Of a stretch of 61,213 nt of DNA, positions 50,731 to 58,825 are shown in pieces. Location of the stretch: the NCBI GenBank assembly GCA_002842095.1, contig PHCB01000015.1, positions 1 through 61,213 on the forward strand. Reading direction: 5' to 3'. Position numbers and translations under genes: made by a program. A model generated the notes under the pieces. The model saw nothing but the letters and a program-made list of their open reading frames with translations, searched no databases and had not been told where the DNA came from. Position 1 is the stretch's first letter, and each line of letters begins with the position of its first letter. The DNA is from a candidate division BRC1 bacterium HGW-BRC1-1 (GTDB lineage Bacteria > Sumerlaeota > Sumerlaeia > Sumerlaeales > Sumerlaeaceae).

Positions 50731-51831
50731 TCAGGGCTGGGTGATTACGCGTAATCCTTCGCCGGGGCGAACCACGTCAGCGCGGCGGCCCTGGGCGCGG
50801 ATGGCTTCGGCCACGGCATCGGCGTTGTCGGGGGCGAGGGCGAAGCACGAGCCGCCGCCACCGGAACCGTTTATCTTACCGCCGGTGGCACCGGCCGCGC
50901 GGGCGGAGTCGAGCAAGGCGTCGATGCGGTCGGTGGAGATCCCCAGGCCGTGGGCCAGTTGCTCGTGGTGGGCATCCAGCAGACGACCAATTTCAACGGG
51001 CGTCGCCCCGGCCAGCATAGCCGCGCGGGCTTCGTGGGTGATGTCGCGGTTGCGCAAAGCGGCGCGCAGCATGGCGCCCTGCTCGGCGTCCTCCGGAGGG
51101 GGCAACTTGGTGGCGTCCACGTTCAGCAGCGGGGATGGGTCGTTGGCTGCGTGCAGGTCGATGCCCGCCGCCTTTGCGGCGGCTTCCACACCATGGCGCA
51201 CGCGGCCCAGCACTTCGTTGGTGGCCTTCGGGGTCCCCGAGTCGATCAACACGAACGGGCCAATGGTGCCCGGCAGGCGTTCCCACCCGATGGGGTCGAG
51301 GCAGTCGAGATAAACCACGCCGCCCAGTGCGGAGGAGTAATGATCCATCATGCCGCCGGGGGAGCCGAACTCGCCCACCTCGGAAAACTGCGCCACGTGG
51401 GCCACAAACTCGGGATCGGTGGCGCGAGAGTCGCCGGCAGCGGCCAGAAGGAACGCGGTCCAGGCGATCTGCAACGCGGAACTGCTGCTGGCGCCGGCGT
51501 TGATGGGGATGCGTCCGGTGATTTCGATGTCGTACCCTGCGGGCCAACGAACGCCATGCAGGCGCGCCAGCACGTTGGCGGCAGCGGGGATGTAATCGCG
51601 GTTGTGGCGATAGGGAAAGGGTTCGTTGGGGTTAAACTCGAAGGTCTCGCCGATGTCGGTGAGGGTCAGGTGCATTTGCGGGTCAGCGCGGCGCTTGCCG
51701 GTGATGGTTACACGCAGGTCCACCGCCATGGCGATGACGGGCAGGCGCAGGTAATCCTGATGCTCGCCGAAGAGGCAGATTCGTCCGGGGGCGGAGCTTT
51801 CGATATGGGCGGGAGGAGGCGAGATTGCCAT
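50731..51831 (-). CDS. GHMP-family sugar kinase (galactokinase-like)
   Basis: 366 residues. N-terminal galactokinase-type signature 'APGRICLFGEHQDY', the ATP-binding motif 'INAGASSSSALQIAW' (GHMP motif 2) and the C-terminal 'GGKINGSGGGGSCFAL' (motif 3). Phosphorylates a sugar at C1 with ATP. 'GEHQDYLRLPVIAMAVD' places it with galactokinase relatives rather than mevalonate or homoserine kinases. Substrate could be galactose, N-acetylgalactosamine or another hexose; given the two hexosaminidases nearby, an amino sugar is possible but not shown. It is convergent with the oxidoreductase gene. Confidence 0.85.
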   Translation of the reverse strand: MAISPPPAHIESSAPGRICLFGEHQDYLRLPVIAMAVDLRVTITGKRRADPQMHLTLTDIGETFEFNPNEPFPYRHNRDYIPAAANVLARLHGVRWPAGYDIEITGRIPINAGASSSSALQIAWTAFLLAAAGDSRATDPEFVAHVAQFSEVGEFGSPGGMMDHYSSALGGVVYLDCLDPIGWERLPGTIGPFVLIDSGTPKATNEVLGRVRHGVEAAAKAAGIDLHAANDPSPLLNVDATKLPPPEDAEQGAMLRAALRNRDITHEARAAMLAGATPVEIGRLLDAHHEQLAHGLGISTDRIDALLDSARAAGATGGKINGSGGGGSCFALAPDNADAVAEAIRAQGRRADVVRPGEGLRVITQP

Positions 51832-52170
51832 GGGTCTGTGAGGTTTGTTTCCTTGGGGATTTGCAGCCGTAGCGTTAGTATTAAAAATAGGGTTAAATTA
51901 TTGTCGTGGCAACTGGAATTTTTGAACTTTCGGGGTCGGGTGAGAGATGGACCATATGGACTTGATGGACACTATGGACGCTATGGACCCACATTAAGAT
52001 GGGACATTTTGGGGATGGAGATGGGGGTATGTCGGGAAAAATGGGGAATCGTATTACGTTCAACGCCGTGGCGGGAAAAGTCTCCTGGAAATTGATCGCA
52101 CAATTCTTTTGATATTTTAATAGACACTTTGTTCAGATGTGTTTTCATTCCCGAAGGATGTTATTTAGTC
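51832..52170. other. Intergenic region with a short-period repeat
   Basis: About 340 nt between divergent genes. Contains the (ATGGACNNN)n array at 51947-51990 and an AT-rich stretch (52090-52130) that may hold the promoter of the acetyltransferase gene. No other feature supported. Confidence 0.4.
51947..51990 (+). repeat. 9-bp-period (ATGGACNNN)n repeat
   Basis: ATGGACCAT, ATGGACTTG, ATGGACACT, ATGGACGCT, ATGGACCCA: five exact cores at 9-bp intervals. Confidence 0.9.
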
Positions 52171-53361
52171 ATGACTGAAATGCGGTTCTTGCGGCAGGAG
52201 GAGAAAGACTCACTGGCGCAACTTTTTAATAATGCGTATCGGGTGGGTCTGGAGACTGCGCGCAAGTGGGCGGATCGCGCGGGGGAACCCCGCACCCTTG
52301 TGGTGCCGGAACCGGGGCGTCTGGCAAGTTGTATCAATATGCTGCCGTTCGAGATGGTTTTCGGGGGGCAGTCCGTTGCCATGGGGGGCATCGGCGGTGT
52401 GGCCACCTGGGCGGATTGTCAGGGTAAGGGCTACGCCGGTGCGTTGATGCATCGTAGCGTGGAAATAATGCACGAACAGGGTTATCTGGTTTCAGCGTTG
52501 TATCCCTTTTCGTTTCGGTATTATCGCAAGTTTGGTTGGGAGTCTTGCGGTGATCGTATCACCTATGAGGGGTTTCGTCAGTCTGACCTGCGCCGCGGTG
52601 AGGATTCCCGTCTGGTGCGAGCATCGCGGGGGGCGGAGGACGCGACACTGTTTGTGGCGGCCTATGACCGTCAAGCGGCGGAGCGCTACAATGGACTGAT
52701 GGTGCGTTCGCACGAGAGTTGGGCGGCGCGACTGAACACGCTGGCAGAGGCCGGTGGACACGCTTATCTCATCGAGGAAGATGACCAGCCGACGGGTTAT
52801 TTCTTGTGCGACCATCCACAGGACAGCGGCGGCCACATCGGGCTGCGCATTCGCGATTTCGCCACGAACACGCCGCGGGCTATGCGAGCCATGACGATGT
52901 TTCTGGCCACGTTGCCGGCTAATGTGGAAACGATAACCCTGCAAACGGCGGCCCATCCGACTATTTTCGAGGCATTTCTCGAACCGACCGTGCGCAAGCT
53001 GCTGGCTCCGGGGTTTCAGTTTCGCGTGCTGGATGTGTGCGGGGCCGTGGCGGCGCGGGGCTACAACAGCGCGGCCCGGCAGGGTTTCACCGTTCACATT
53101 ACCGACGAGCATGGGCCGTGGAACACCGGTGCGTATGAGTTTGATTTTGGCGGCGGGCGCGGTGAAGCGAAGCGATTGCCCGAGGGGGTGGCCACGGACT
53201 TTTCGTGGAGCATCCAGCAGTTTTCGCAGGTTTTTACGGGCTATCGCGACATGGTGCAGCAACACGCGGCAGGGCTGTTCGATGCGCCCTCGGCGGCGAC
53301 GGCAGCCGTGGTGCGAGACGCGTTTTGCGACCGCCCGACCCATCTGATGGATTTCTTTTAA
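52171..53361 (+). CDS. Eis-like GNAT N-acetyltransferase
   Basis: 396 residues from the ATG at 52171 (MTEMRFLRQEEKDSLAQLF); the frame opens 42 nt earlier with an equally weak RBS. N-terminal GNAT domain with 'GGIGGVATWADCQGKGYAGA' (acetyl-CoA pyrophosphate loop, Q/RxxGxG/A) and 'ALYPFSFRYYRKFGW', hallmarks of Eis-type two-GNAT plus SCP2-like proteins; the C-terminal ~100 residues match the SCP2-like part. Eis enzymes acetylate amines such as aminoglycosides or protein lysines; the substrate here is unknown. Monocistronic upstream of the ROK gene (57-nt gap). Confidence 0.82.
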   Translation: MTEMRFLRQEEKDSLAQLFNNAYRVGLETARKWADRAGEPRTLVVPEPGRLASCINMLPFEMVFGGQSVAMGGIGGVATWADCQGKGYAGALMHRSVEIMHEQGYLVSALYPFSFRYYRKFGWESCGDRITYEGFRQSDLRRGEDSRLVRASRGAEDATLFVAAYDRQAAERYNGLMVRSHESWAARLNTLAEAGGHAYLIEEDDQPTGYFLCDHPQDSGGHIGLRIRDFATNTPRAMRAMTMFLATLPANVETITLQTAAHPTIFEAFLEPTVRKLLAPGFQFRVLDVCGAVAARGYNSAARQGFTVHITDEHGPWNTGAYEFDFGGGRGEAKRLPEGVATDFSWSIQQFSQVFTGYRDMVQQHAAGLFDAPSAATAAVVRDAFCDRPTHLMDFF

Positions 53362-53418
53362 CAATGCAGAAGTCGGTATTTCTCCGACCGGAGAAGCCGA
53401 ACTATTTTCGGAGGCTGA

Positions 53419-54666
53419 ATGCCATTGAGTGCCACACCGTTTAAAACACGTCGGGGGTTGCTCCTTAACGACGCACCCACCAGTCCAGCGGAGCGTACGC
53501 TGGAGAAGCGGCGCATCCGCAAGCATCAGGTGCTCGATTGCATCCGCCGCCACGGCCCCGTGGCCCGCACCGAGATTGCCCGCATTCTGTCGTTCAACCT
53601 GCCGAGCGTTTCAAACCTTGTGGACGAGTTGGTGACCGATGGGTTGGCGGTGGAGGATGAGGCAAAGAAAACGCCCCTCGGGCGGCGTCCCATTCCAGTT
53701 TCTCTGAACAATAACGCGGCTTGCGTGATGGGTGTCGATGTGGGCAAATCGTTCACCATCGGGCTGCTGATGAACCTCGGCGGGACGATCCTGGGTCGTC
53801 AGGAAAGCTCGACCCCGCAGGGCATGTCGCAGGATGAACAGGGCGAATGGGTGGCGCGCTTTTCGCGCGAGTTGCTGGAAAGCCAGAGTGACACGATCCC
53901 GCCGCTGGCGGGTGTGGGCATTGGTCTGCCGGGCGTGTTGCACAGGCCCGACCGCGTAAACAGTCTGCTGGCCCCCGAGGCCGAGGTGGTGCGCAGGCTT
54001 GTAGAGGAAGTGGTGGGTGTGCCGGTACTGGTGGAAAACGACGCCCGCATGATGGCCCACGGGGTGCTGTGGTTCAAGCGCTCGCAGGAGTGGAAGACTT
54101 TCGCCGTGCTGAACCTGGGCGTGGGTCTGGGCATGGGCATGGTTATCAACCGCGACGTGTACACGGGCGCGGCGGGCAATGCGGGCGAAATTGGCCACCT
54201 GCCGCTGGGCGATCCCGGCCTGCCGTGCTACTGTGGTGCGGAAGGTTGCCTGGAGAATATCGCTTCGGGCGTGGGACTGGAGCGCATGGCGCGCGAGGCC
54301 GGGTTGAAGCTGGACGGCCAACTACCCAACGCGCGCGAGCTGGCGGTTATGGCTCGTGAGGGCAACGAGGAGGCGCTGAAGATTTGGGCGCACTTTGCTG
54401 AAGGGTTGGCGCGCGGGATCGGCGTGATTATCAGTCTGTTCAATCCGCAAGCGGTTATTATCACGGGGCGCATCGGCCAGAGCGCGGATCTGTTTCTGGA
54501 GCAGGTGAAAGCCCAGTTGCCACGGTATTCGCTGGCCCCCATGGCTGTGGACACGCAATTACTGGTAAGCGAACTGCGCGAAAACGCAGGACCCCTGGGA
54601 ACATGTGCCTGCGTGATGCAGCATATCTTCAGCGCAAGCCATATCCCGATTGAGAGTATTGTGTAA
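53419..54666 (+). CDS. ROK-family transcriptional regulator (NagC/XylR-like)
   Basis: 415 residues, GGAGG 4 nt before the ATG. N-terminal winged helix (~30-95, 'GPVARTEIARILSFNLPSVS') followed by a ROK sugar-kinase-like domain: 'GVDVGKSFTIGLLMN', 'VENDARMMAHGV', 'NLGVGLGMGMVI', and the zinc motif 'GEIGHLPLGDPGLPCYCGAE' followed by 'GCLE'. Regulators of this type bind a sugar or sugar phosphate and repress catabolic genes, NagC for amino sugars. Nearby GH20 enzymes and a sugar kinase make amino-sugar control plausible; the ligand is inferred. Confidence 0.9.
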   Translation: MPLSATPFKTRRGLLLNDAPTSPAERTLEKRRIRKHQVLDCIRRHGPVARTEIARILSFNLPSVSNLVDELVTDGLAVEDEAKKTPLGRRPIPVSLNNNAACVMGVDVGKSFTIGLLMNLGGTILGRQESSTPQGMSQDEQGEWVARFSRELLESQSDTIPPLAGVGIGLPGVLHRPDRVNSLLAPEAEVVRRLVEEVVGVPVLVENDARMMAHGVLWFKRSQEWKTFAVLNLGVGLGMGMVINRDVYTGAAGNAGEIGHLPLGDPGLPCYCGAEGCLENIASGVGLERMAREAGLKLDGQLPNARELAVMAREGNEEALKIWAHFAEGLARGIGVIISLFNPQAVIITGRIGQSADLFLEQVKAQLPRYSLAPMAVDTQLLVSELRENAGPLGTCACVMQHIFSASHIPIESIV

Positions 54667-54950
54667 GTTCCCTGACACAAAGATACGAAGAAAAGCTAAA
54701 AACTTTGACGCAAAGACGCAAAGGCGCAAAGAGAAGCCAAAGGCCCCGCTCCGGAGGAGCGGCAGAACCTGACAACGGAACATTCAGGAAACGCCATGCA
54801 GTGCCTCTCTTGTGTCTGCGTGTCGAAAAATGGACGTTTGGTTCCTGAACACTGTCAAACGTGTTGTGAATTCCGCCACGCTGCTTTTCAACCTAAACCA
54901 AATCCGTTCAATGTTTTGGGATCTCCTGTTCGGTTTTTTCCATCTGGCAT
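54667..54950. other. Gene-free region with an ACGCAAAG-type repeat
   Basis: First part of a ~790-nt gene-free stretch. It holds the 8-bp-period repeat (54673-54741), then a palindrome CCGCTCCGGAGGAGCGG (54747-54763), then sequence with no recognised feature. The rest of the stretch is listed as a candidate RNA. Confidence 0.45.
54673..54741 (+). repeat. 8-bp-period ACGCAAAG-type repeat, double array
   Basis: ACACAAAGATACGAAGAAAAGC followed by GACGCAAAGACGCAAAGGCG-CAAAG: units ACACAAAG/ATACGAAG and ACGCAAAG/ACGCAAAG/GCGCAAAG in tandem. Confidence 0.7.
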
Positions 54951-54962
54951 GTTGTTTGTTAT

Positions 54963-55209
54963 AGGAGGGGGCAGAGGTTCGGAACCCATCCCACCCGGGC
55001 GGTTTCCAGAGACCGTTCACTGAAGCGTTCTCTCGGCAACTGCCCGTTGTGGAAATGGTCCCGCCTCACGGATTTTGAAGCGCGGTGTTTCGGGCTGGCA
55101 TCCTCCCGGATCACCACCATTTACGATGACAACATAAACGGGTTCTTCTCTCTCCCCCCACCCCGACGAAGACGGCTCCAGCTTACCCCGGCTGGAGCCG
55201 TCGTTTTTT
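54963..55209 (+). ncRNA. Candidate structured RNA (possibly 6S-like)
   Basis: No credible ORF lies here, yet the stretch ends in a strong intrinsic terminator (55171-55209). From ~54963 the sequence can fold into a long interrupted hairpin: GGAGG (54964-54968) with CCTCC (~55103-55107), then GCAG with CTGGC, an open bubble, CCAT/ATGG and CCAC/GTGG, and GGGCGGTT (~54997-55004) with AACTGCCC (~55038-55045) closing an apical hairpin. A TATAGG -10-like hexamer (54960-54965) and TTTCCA 17 nt upstream suggest a promoter. Closing stem, central bubble and apical arm recall 6S RNA, but length and details were judged by eye. It could instead be a long leader of the next gene. Confidence 0.35.
55171..55209 (+). 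terminator. Strong Rho-independent terminator with no upstream ORF
   Basis: GACGGCTCCAGC (55171-55182) pairs perfectly over 12 bp with GCTGGAGCCGTC (55191-55202), loop TTACCCCG, then TTTTTT (55204-55209). Confidence 0.95.
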
Positions 55210-55458
55210 GTGTGAGAGACCTTTTATTTGTTTTGGTCATCTGTGTTCACTAACTGAACGACATGCTGTAAACTGGACGTTCTTAACAGTGTTGAGGAGG
55301 CACCTAAAAAAGAATTCCTAACCCATTGTCGATTGAAATAAAACAGCTTAGACGTGTGCCGTAGCCGTGGCACGATCATTGCCTCAATTCTCATCAGTCA
55401 CGCCGTACGGAAAGTCCACAGTTTTAAAATCCTACCTCATCAGAAAGGAAACGACACC

Positions 55459-55614
55459 ATGTTACATTACGCGATCGTTTTCCTCGTCATTGCCCTCATT
55501 GCGGGAATCTTGGGATTTGGAGTCGTTGCGGGTACTGCTGCATATATAGCCAGAGTGCTCTTCGTTATCTTCATCATTCTTTTCGTCGTGTCGCTAATCA
55601 AGCGCGGCGTATAA
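55459..55614 (+). CDS. DUF1328 small membrane protein
   Basis: 51 residues from the ATG at 55459 (RBS AAAGGAA). It starts '[20 protein letters not shown]' and continues with '[20 protein letters not shown]' and '[10 protein letters not shown]', the two-helix pattern of DUF1328 (YtjA-type) proteins, which are widespread small inner-membrane proteins often induced by stress. A longer in-frame start upstream lacks family support. It has its own terminator downstream. Exact function is not known for the family. Confidence 0.88.
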   Translation: MLHYAIVFLVIALIAGILGFGVVAGTAAYIARVLFVIFIILFVVSLIKRGV

Positions 55615-55653
55615 CAAACTTGTCTCCATCCGTTTCGGAGGAGAAATAAAAAT

Positions 55654-55706
55654 CGGGATGCCCGCAGAGCTATTCAACTCGCCACTGCAGTCATCCCGTT
55701 TTTTTT
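55654..55706 (+). terminator. Rho-independent terminator of the DUF1328 gene
   Basis: CGGGATG (55654-55660) pairs with CATCCCG (55692-55698), with an inner GCAG/CTGC pairing, followed by eight T (55699-55706). Confidence 0.85.
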
Positions 55707-55724
55707 GTGTTTGGCTGTTGGTGT

Positions 55725-57464
55725 TTATTCGGACGCTGGCGGCTGGTTGAATTTCATGCCCAGCTTTTCGAGGCGCATACGTAGGACTTCGAGCCTGCGC
55801 TGGAAGTCGGTAAAGTCTTTGCTCTCAGCGGGCGACCACGCAATTTCCGCCAGGGCGCACATGCGGGGAAAGACCCTTTGTGAAACCAACGCTTGGGGCA
55901 CGGTTTCGGTCCACAGGCAGGCTTCGCCGCCGATGATGTGTTTGGTTGCCGTGGAGGGCAGGTCGGCCGGGGTGAAGTCGAAGCCGTAGACCTTGTCCAG
56001 CGGCAGGATTGGCATCCAGTCGGGCTTGTTCTTCACGTCGGTTTCGGGATAGTCGAAGTAGAGGAAGACGTTGTTGGCGTTCACGACATCCCAGCCCTGC
56101 GTGGCGGCAAAGCGTGTGCCGTCGTGCCAGTTCATGATGATGGCGTTGTTGCCCAGGCTGTCCATGTCGGTGGGATTGTAGGCGTCGCTGCGGGTGACAG
56201 CCCACGAGATGGCGCGTTTACCGCGCTTGGCCAGAATGTCGGAGATGCGTTTCATGAACCATTCCTGCAGGGCGTGCTCGTCGGCCAGGTTTTCGTCTTT
56301 CATCAGCTTCTGGCATTTCGGGCACTTGTCCCAGTGGCCCTTGGGGCGTTCATCGCCACCCACGTGCCATACCTTGGAGGGGAACAGTTCGAGAGCTTCG
56401 TCGAAGATGGCCGCGTGAAACTTGAACACATCCTCGTTGCCCGCGCAGAAGGGGGCGCCGTGGGCGCGGGCGAAGTAACCGAGGCTGTCGTTTGCGCCGG
56501 GCGTGGTTAGGAAGTCGTGCTCGGTGGCGGCGCAGCTCAGTTCGGGGTAGGCGGCGAGGGCTGCGGAACTGTGGGCGGGCATTTCGAATTCGGGCACCAC
56601 GTTGATGTGGCGGGCTTTGGCGTGGGCGACGATTTCGCGGATGTCATCCTTGGAGTAATAGCCGCCATAGCGATGGCCGGCCGGGCCGCGGAAGGCTGCC
56701 ATGGTGATCAGCCTGGGGTAAGACTCTACCTCCATGCGCCAGGCGTTGTTGTCGATGAAGTGCCAGTGGAAGACGTTGAGCTTCTGCATGGCCATGATAT
56801 CGAGGAACTGTTTTGTGAACTCTTTAGTCTGCATGTGGCGGGCGCTGTCGAGCATCATGCCGCGCCAGGCGTAGCGGGGGGTGTCGGTGATGTCGAGGGC
56901 GGGCACGGCCCAACCGCGGGCGAGCAGGGTTCCGGCGGGGCCGGTCTCCATTTCGACGGGCAGGAGCTGACGCAGCGTTTGCACAGCGTAGAAGGCACCG
57001 GCGTCGGTCTGGGCTTCGATGGTGATGGTGTCGTGGGTTACGGTGAGGTGGTAGCCTTCGTCGCCCAGCTTGGCTGTCGCGTGGGCAAGCTGGAAGGTGA
57101 TGGTGCTGGTGCTGGCGGCGGCGTCCGGATGGACGGCGGGCACTGGGGACTTAACGACCGGGAGGGTGTAGCCGGAGGCCGGAGAGATGATGCTGCGCAA
57201 GAAATCGGCCGAGGGACGCAGCGCGGCGTCGGTGTCAGCTACGATCAGGCGCGTCTCGGGAACGAGACGGAAGAAGCCGTCCTTCAGGGCAACTTTCGAG
57301 GGAACAGGAATGACCGAGATGGTCGTTACGGAGTCAGAGAAACCCATGGGAAGTTCAGGCGGCGTGGGCGCGGGGCTGGACATGGCTGTGGCTCCGGAAA
57401 GTGTAATGAGGGCGGTAATCACCAAGGCTGCATTGCGTGTAAAATTCTTGGTTAAGTTTAGCAT
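55725..57464 (-). CDS. Secreted beta-N-acetylhexosaminidase (GH20), copy 2
   Basis: 579 residues from the ATG at 57464 (MLNLTKNFTRNAALVITALI, signal peptide to about 'SGATA'). GH20b domain (~45-190) precedes the catalytic barrel: 'AWRGMMLDSARHMQ', 'NVFHWHFIDNNAWRME', 'VVPEFEMPAHSSAALAAYPE' and the catalytic Asp-Glu in 'VWHVGGDERPK'. Closest in design to typical exo-hexosaminidases; diverged from copy 1, which has Cys in place of Arg after the Asp-Glu pair ('GGDEC'), so the two may differ in substrate. Exported glycan or chitin degradation. No RBS is obvious before the ATG. Confidence 0.93.
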   Translation of the reverse strand: MLNLTKNFTRNAALVITALITLSGATAMSSPAPTPPELPMGFSDSVTTISVIPVPSKVALKDGFFRLVPETRLIVADTDAALRPSADFLRSIISPASGYTLPVVKSPVPAVHPDAAASTSTITFQLAHATAKLGDEGYHLTVTHDTITIEAQTDAGAFYAVQTLRQLLPVEMETGPAGTLLARGWAVPALDITDTPRYAWRGMMLDSARHMQTKEFTKQFLDIMAMQKLNVFHWHFIDNNAWRMEVESYPRLITMAAFRGPAGHRYGGYYSKDDIREIVAHAKARHINVVPEFEMPAHSSAALAAYPELSCAATEHDFLTTPGANDSLGYFARAHGAPFCAGNEDVFKFHAAIFDEALELFPSKVWHVGGDERPKGHWDKCPKCQKLMKDENLADEHALQEWFMKRISDILAKRGKRAISWAVTRSDAYNPTDMDSLGNNAIIMNWHDGTRFAATQGWDVVNANNVFLYFDYPETDVKNKPDWMPILPLDKVYGFDFTPADLPSTATKHIIGGEACLWTETVPQALVSQRVFPRMCALAEIAWSPAESKDFTDFQRRLEVLRMRLEKLGMKFNQPPASE

Positions 57465-57532
57465 GTCGATAATGGGTTGGGGGAAATTTGAAGATGCAAT
57501 GAACCAAACATCGAAAAAGGTAAAAACCATCT

Positions 57533-57673
57533 GACGCAAAGACGCTAAGACGCAAAGAAAAGCAGAAAGTACCATTAAAAGTTCGAAGTCAGAAAAATTT
57601 CAAATGCCCTGAATGCGACATTTCCAATGGACATTCTTCTCTGCTTTTCTTTGCGTCTTAGCGTCTTTGCGTC
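57533..57673. repeat. Perfect 34-bp inverted repeat of the ACGCAAAG family
   Basis: 57533-57566 (starting GACGCAAAGACGCTAAGACG) is the exact reverse complement of 57640-57673, with a 73-nt spacer. It lies between the starts and ends of two minus-strand genes and can form a long hairpin. Confidence 0.95.
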
Positions 57674-57688
57674 TAAGTTTTTAAAAAG

Positions 57689-58654
57689 TTAACTGTTTCG
57701 TTTTTCCAGCAGGGCTTCGATCTCGTTGATTTCTTCTTTGGTCAGACGCCATTCACCGGCGCCGATTATTCCATCCACCTGCTCGGGGTTGCGGGCGCCC
57801 ACGATGGCGGCGGTTATGGCGGGATGATTGAGAGTCCAGGCGATGGCTACTTCGCCGGGGGAACGATCGTGGCGTTTGCCGATGGCACGGATGCCCTCGA
57901 CCAGATCGAGGTTTTTGCTGAGCTTGGGTTCTTTGAACTCGGGGTTGCGTGAGCGCCAGTCGTCTTTGCCCATCGCCTCGGCGCGTTCCTTGGTCATGGC
58001 ACCGGTCAGCAGGCCGCTTTGCATGGGCGAGTAGACGATGACGCCGACACCGGTTTCGAGGGCGTGGGGCAGGGTCGACTCTTCAATGGCGCGGCGCATC
58101 ATGCTGTAGGGGGGCTGGAGCGAGGTGATGGGGGCGATTTTCTGGGCGCGTTTCATTTGTTCGGCGTTGAAGTTGGAGACGCCAATCCAGCGCACCTTGC
58201 CGGCTTTTTGCAGCTCGACCACGGTGCTCCAACCCTCCTCGATGTCCTCTTCGGGGTTGGGCCAGTGGATCTGATAGAGGTCGATGGTGTCGATTTTCAG
58301 GCGGCGGAGGCTGTCCTCGCACTCGCGGCGGATGGAGTCTGCCTTGAGGTTGCCGGTTACGTTGCCTTCCTTGTCCCACACCATTTCGCATTTCGTGAAG
58401 ACGTAAGGGCGGTCGGCAGCGGGGATGCCTTCAAGGGCGCGGGCGACGACCTCCTCGGAGTGGCCGAGGCCGTAGACGGCAGCGGTGTCGATCCAGTTCA
58501 TGCCCATTTCCAGAGCACGGCGGATGGCGGCGATGCTGTCTTTGTCGTCCTGCTCGCCCCAGGAGAAGGCCCATCCGCCGCCTCCCGTGGCCCACGCGCC
58601 GTATCCGACGGGGGTGATGTGCATGTCGCTGTTGCCAAGTTTACGCTTTTCCAT
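57689..58654 (-). CDS. Aldo/keto reductase
   Basis: 321 residues from the ATG at 58654 (GAGG 6 nt upstream). NADPH-dependent carbonyl reductase TIM barrel. Catalytic tetrad: Asp and Tyr in 'WIDTAAVYGLGHSEE', Lys in 'YVFTKCEMVW', His in 'DLYQIHWPNP'. The cofactor motif is near 'IVGARNPEQVDGIIGAGEWR'. Sequence 'MEKRKLGNSDMHITPVGYGA' is the typical start of the AKR group related to YhdN/IolS and Kv-beta-like enzymes. Substrate unknown, perhaps sugar or inositol-derived. Preceded on the same strand by an array of ATGGGANNN repeats. Confidence 0.93.
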   Translation of the reverse strand: MEKRKLGNSDMHITPVGYGAWATGGGGWAFSWGEQDDKDSIAAIRRALEMGMNWIDTAAVYGLGHSEEVVARALEGIPAADRPYVFTKCEMVWDKEGNVTGNLKADSIRRECEDSLRRLKIDTIDLYQIHWPNPEEDIEEGWSTVVELQKAGKVRWIGVSNFNAEQMKRAQKIAPITSLQPPYSMMRRAIEESTLPHALETGVGVIVYSPMQSGLLTGAMTKERAEAMGKDDWRSRNPEFKEPKLSKNLDLVEGIRAIGKRHDRSPGEVAIAWTLNHPAITAAIVGARNPEQVDGIIGAGEWRLTKEEINEIEALLEKRNS

Positions 58655-58750
58655 GGTGAACCTCAGAGTTGTTTTAGTGGGTGGGAAAGCCGGTCGGGCG
58701 CGATCCCCCAAGAGGTTGGACAGCGCGGAAGGCAAAATGGTTGGGGGAAA

Positions 58751-58798
58751 AGCGATGGGAGGGATGGGACGGAGGGGAAATATGGGAAGGATGTGGCA
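58751..58798 (+). repeat. 9-bp-period (ATGGGANNN)n repeat
   Basis: ATGGGAGGG, ATGGGACGG, AGGGGAAAT, ATGGGAAGG, ATG: same family as the arrays at 5.55, 24.49 and 49.47 kb. Confidence 0.75.
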
Positions 58799-58825
58799 AC
58801 AGGCGGGCGGTGGGCTGGGTGGGTA

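Noticed and set aside
54963-55110. Calling the 55-kb structure a definite 6S RNA
   Set aside because: The pairing was judged by eye; neither the size nor conserved nucleotides could be tested, so it is kept only as a candidate.
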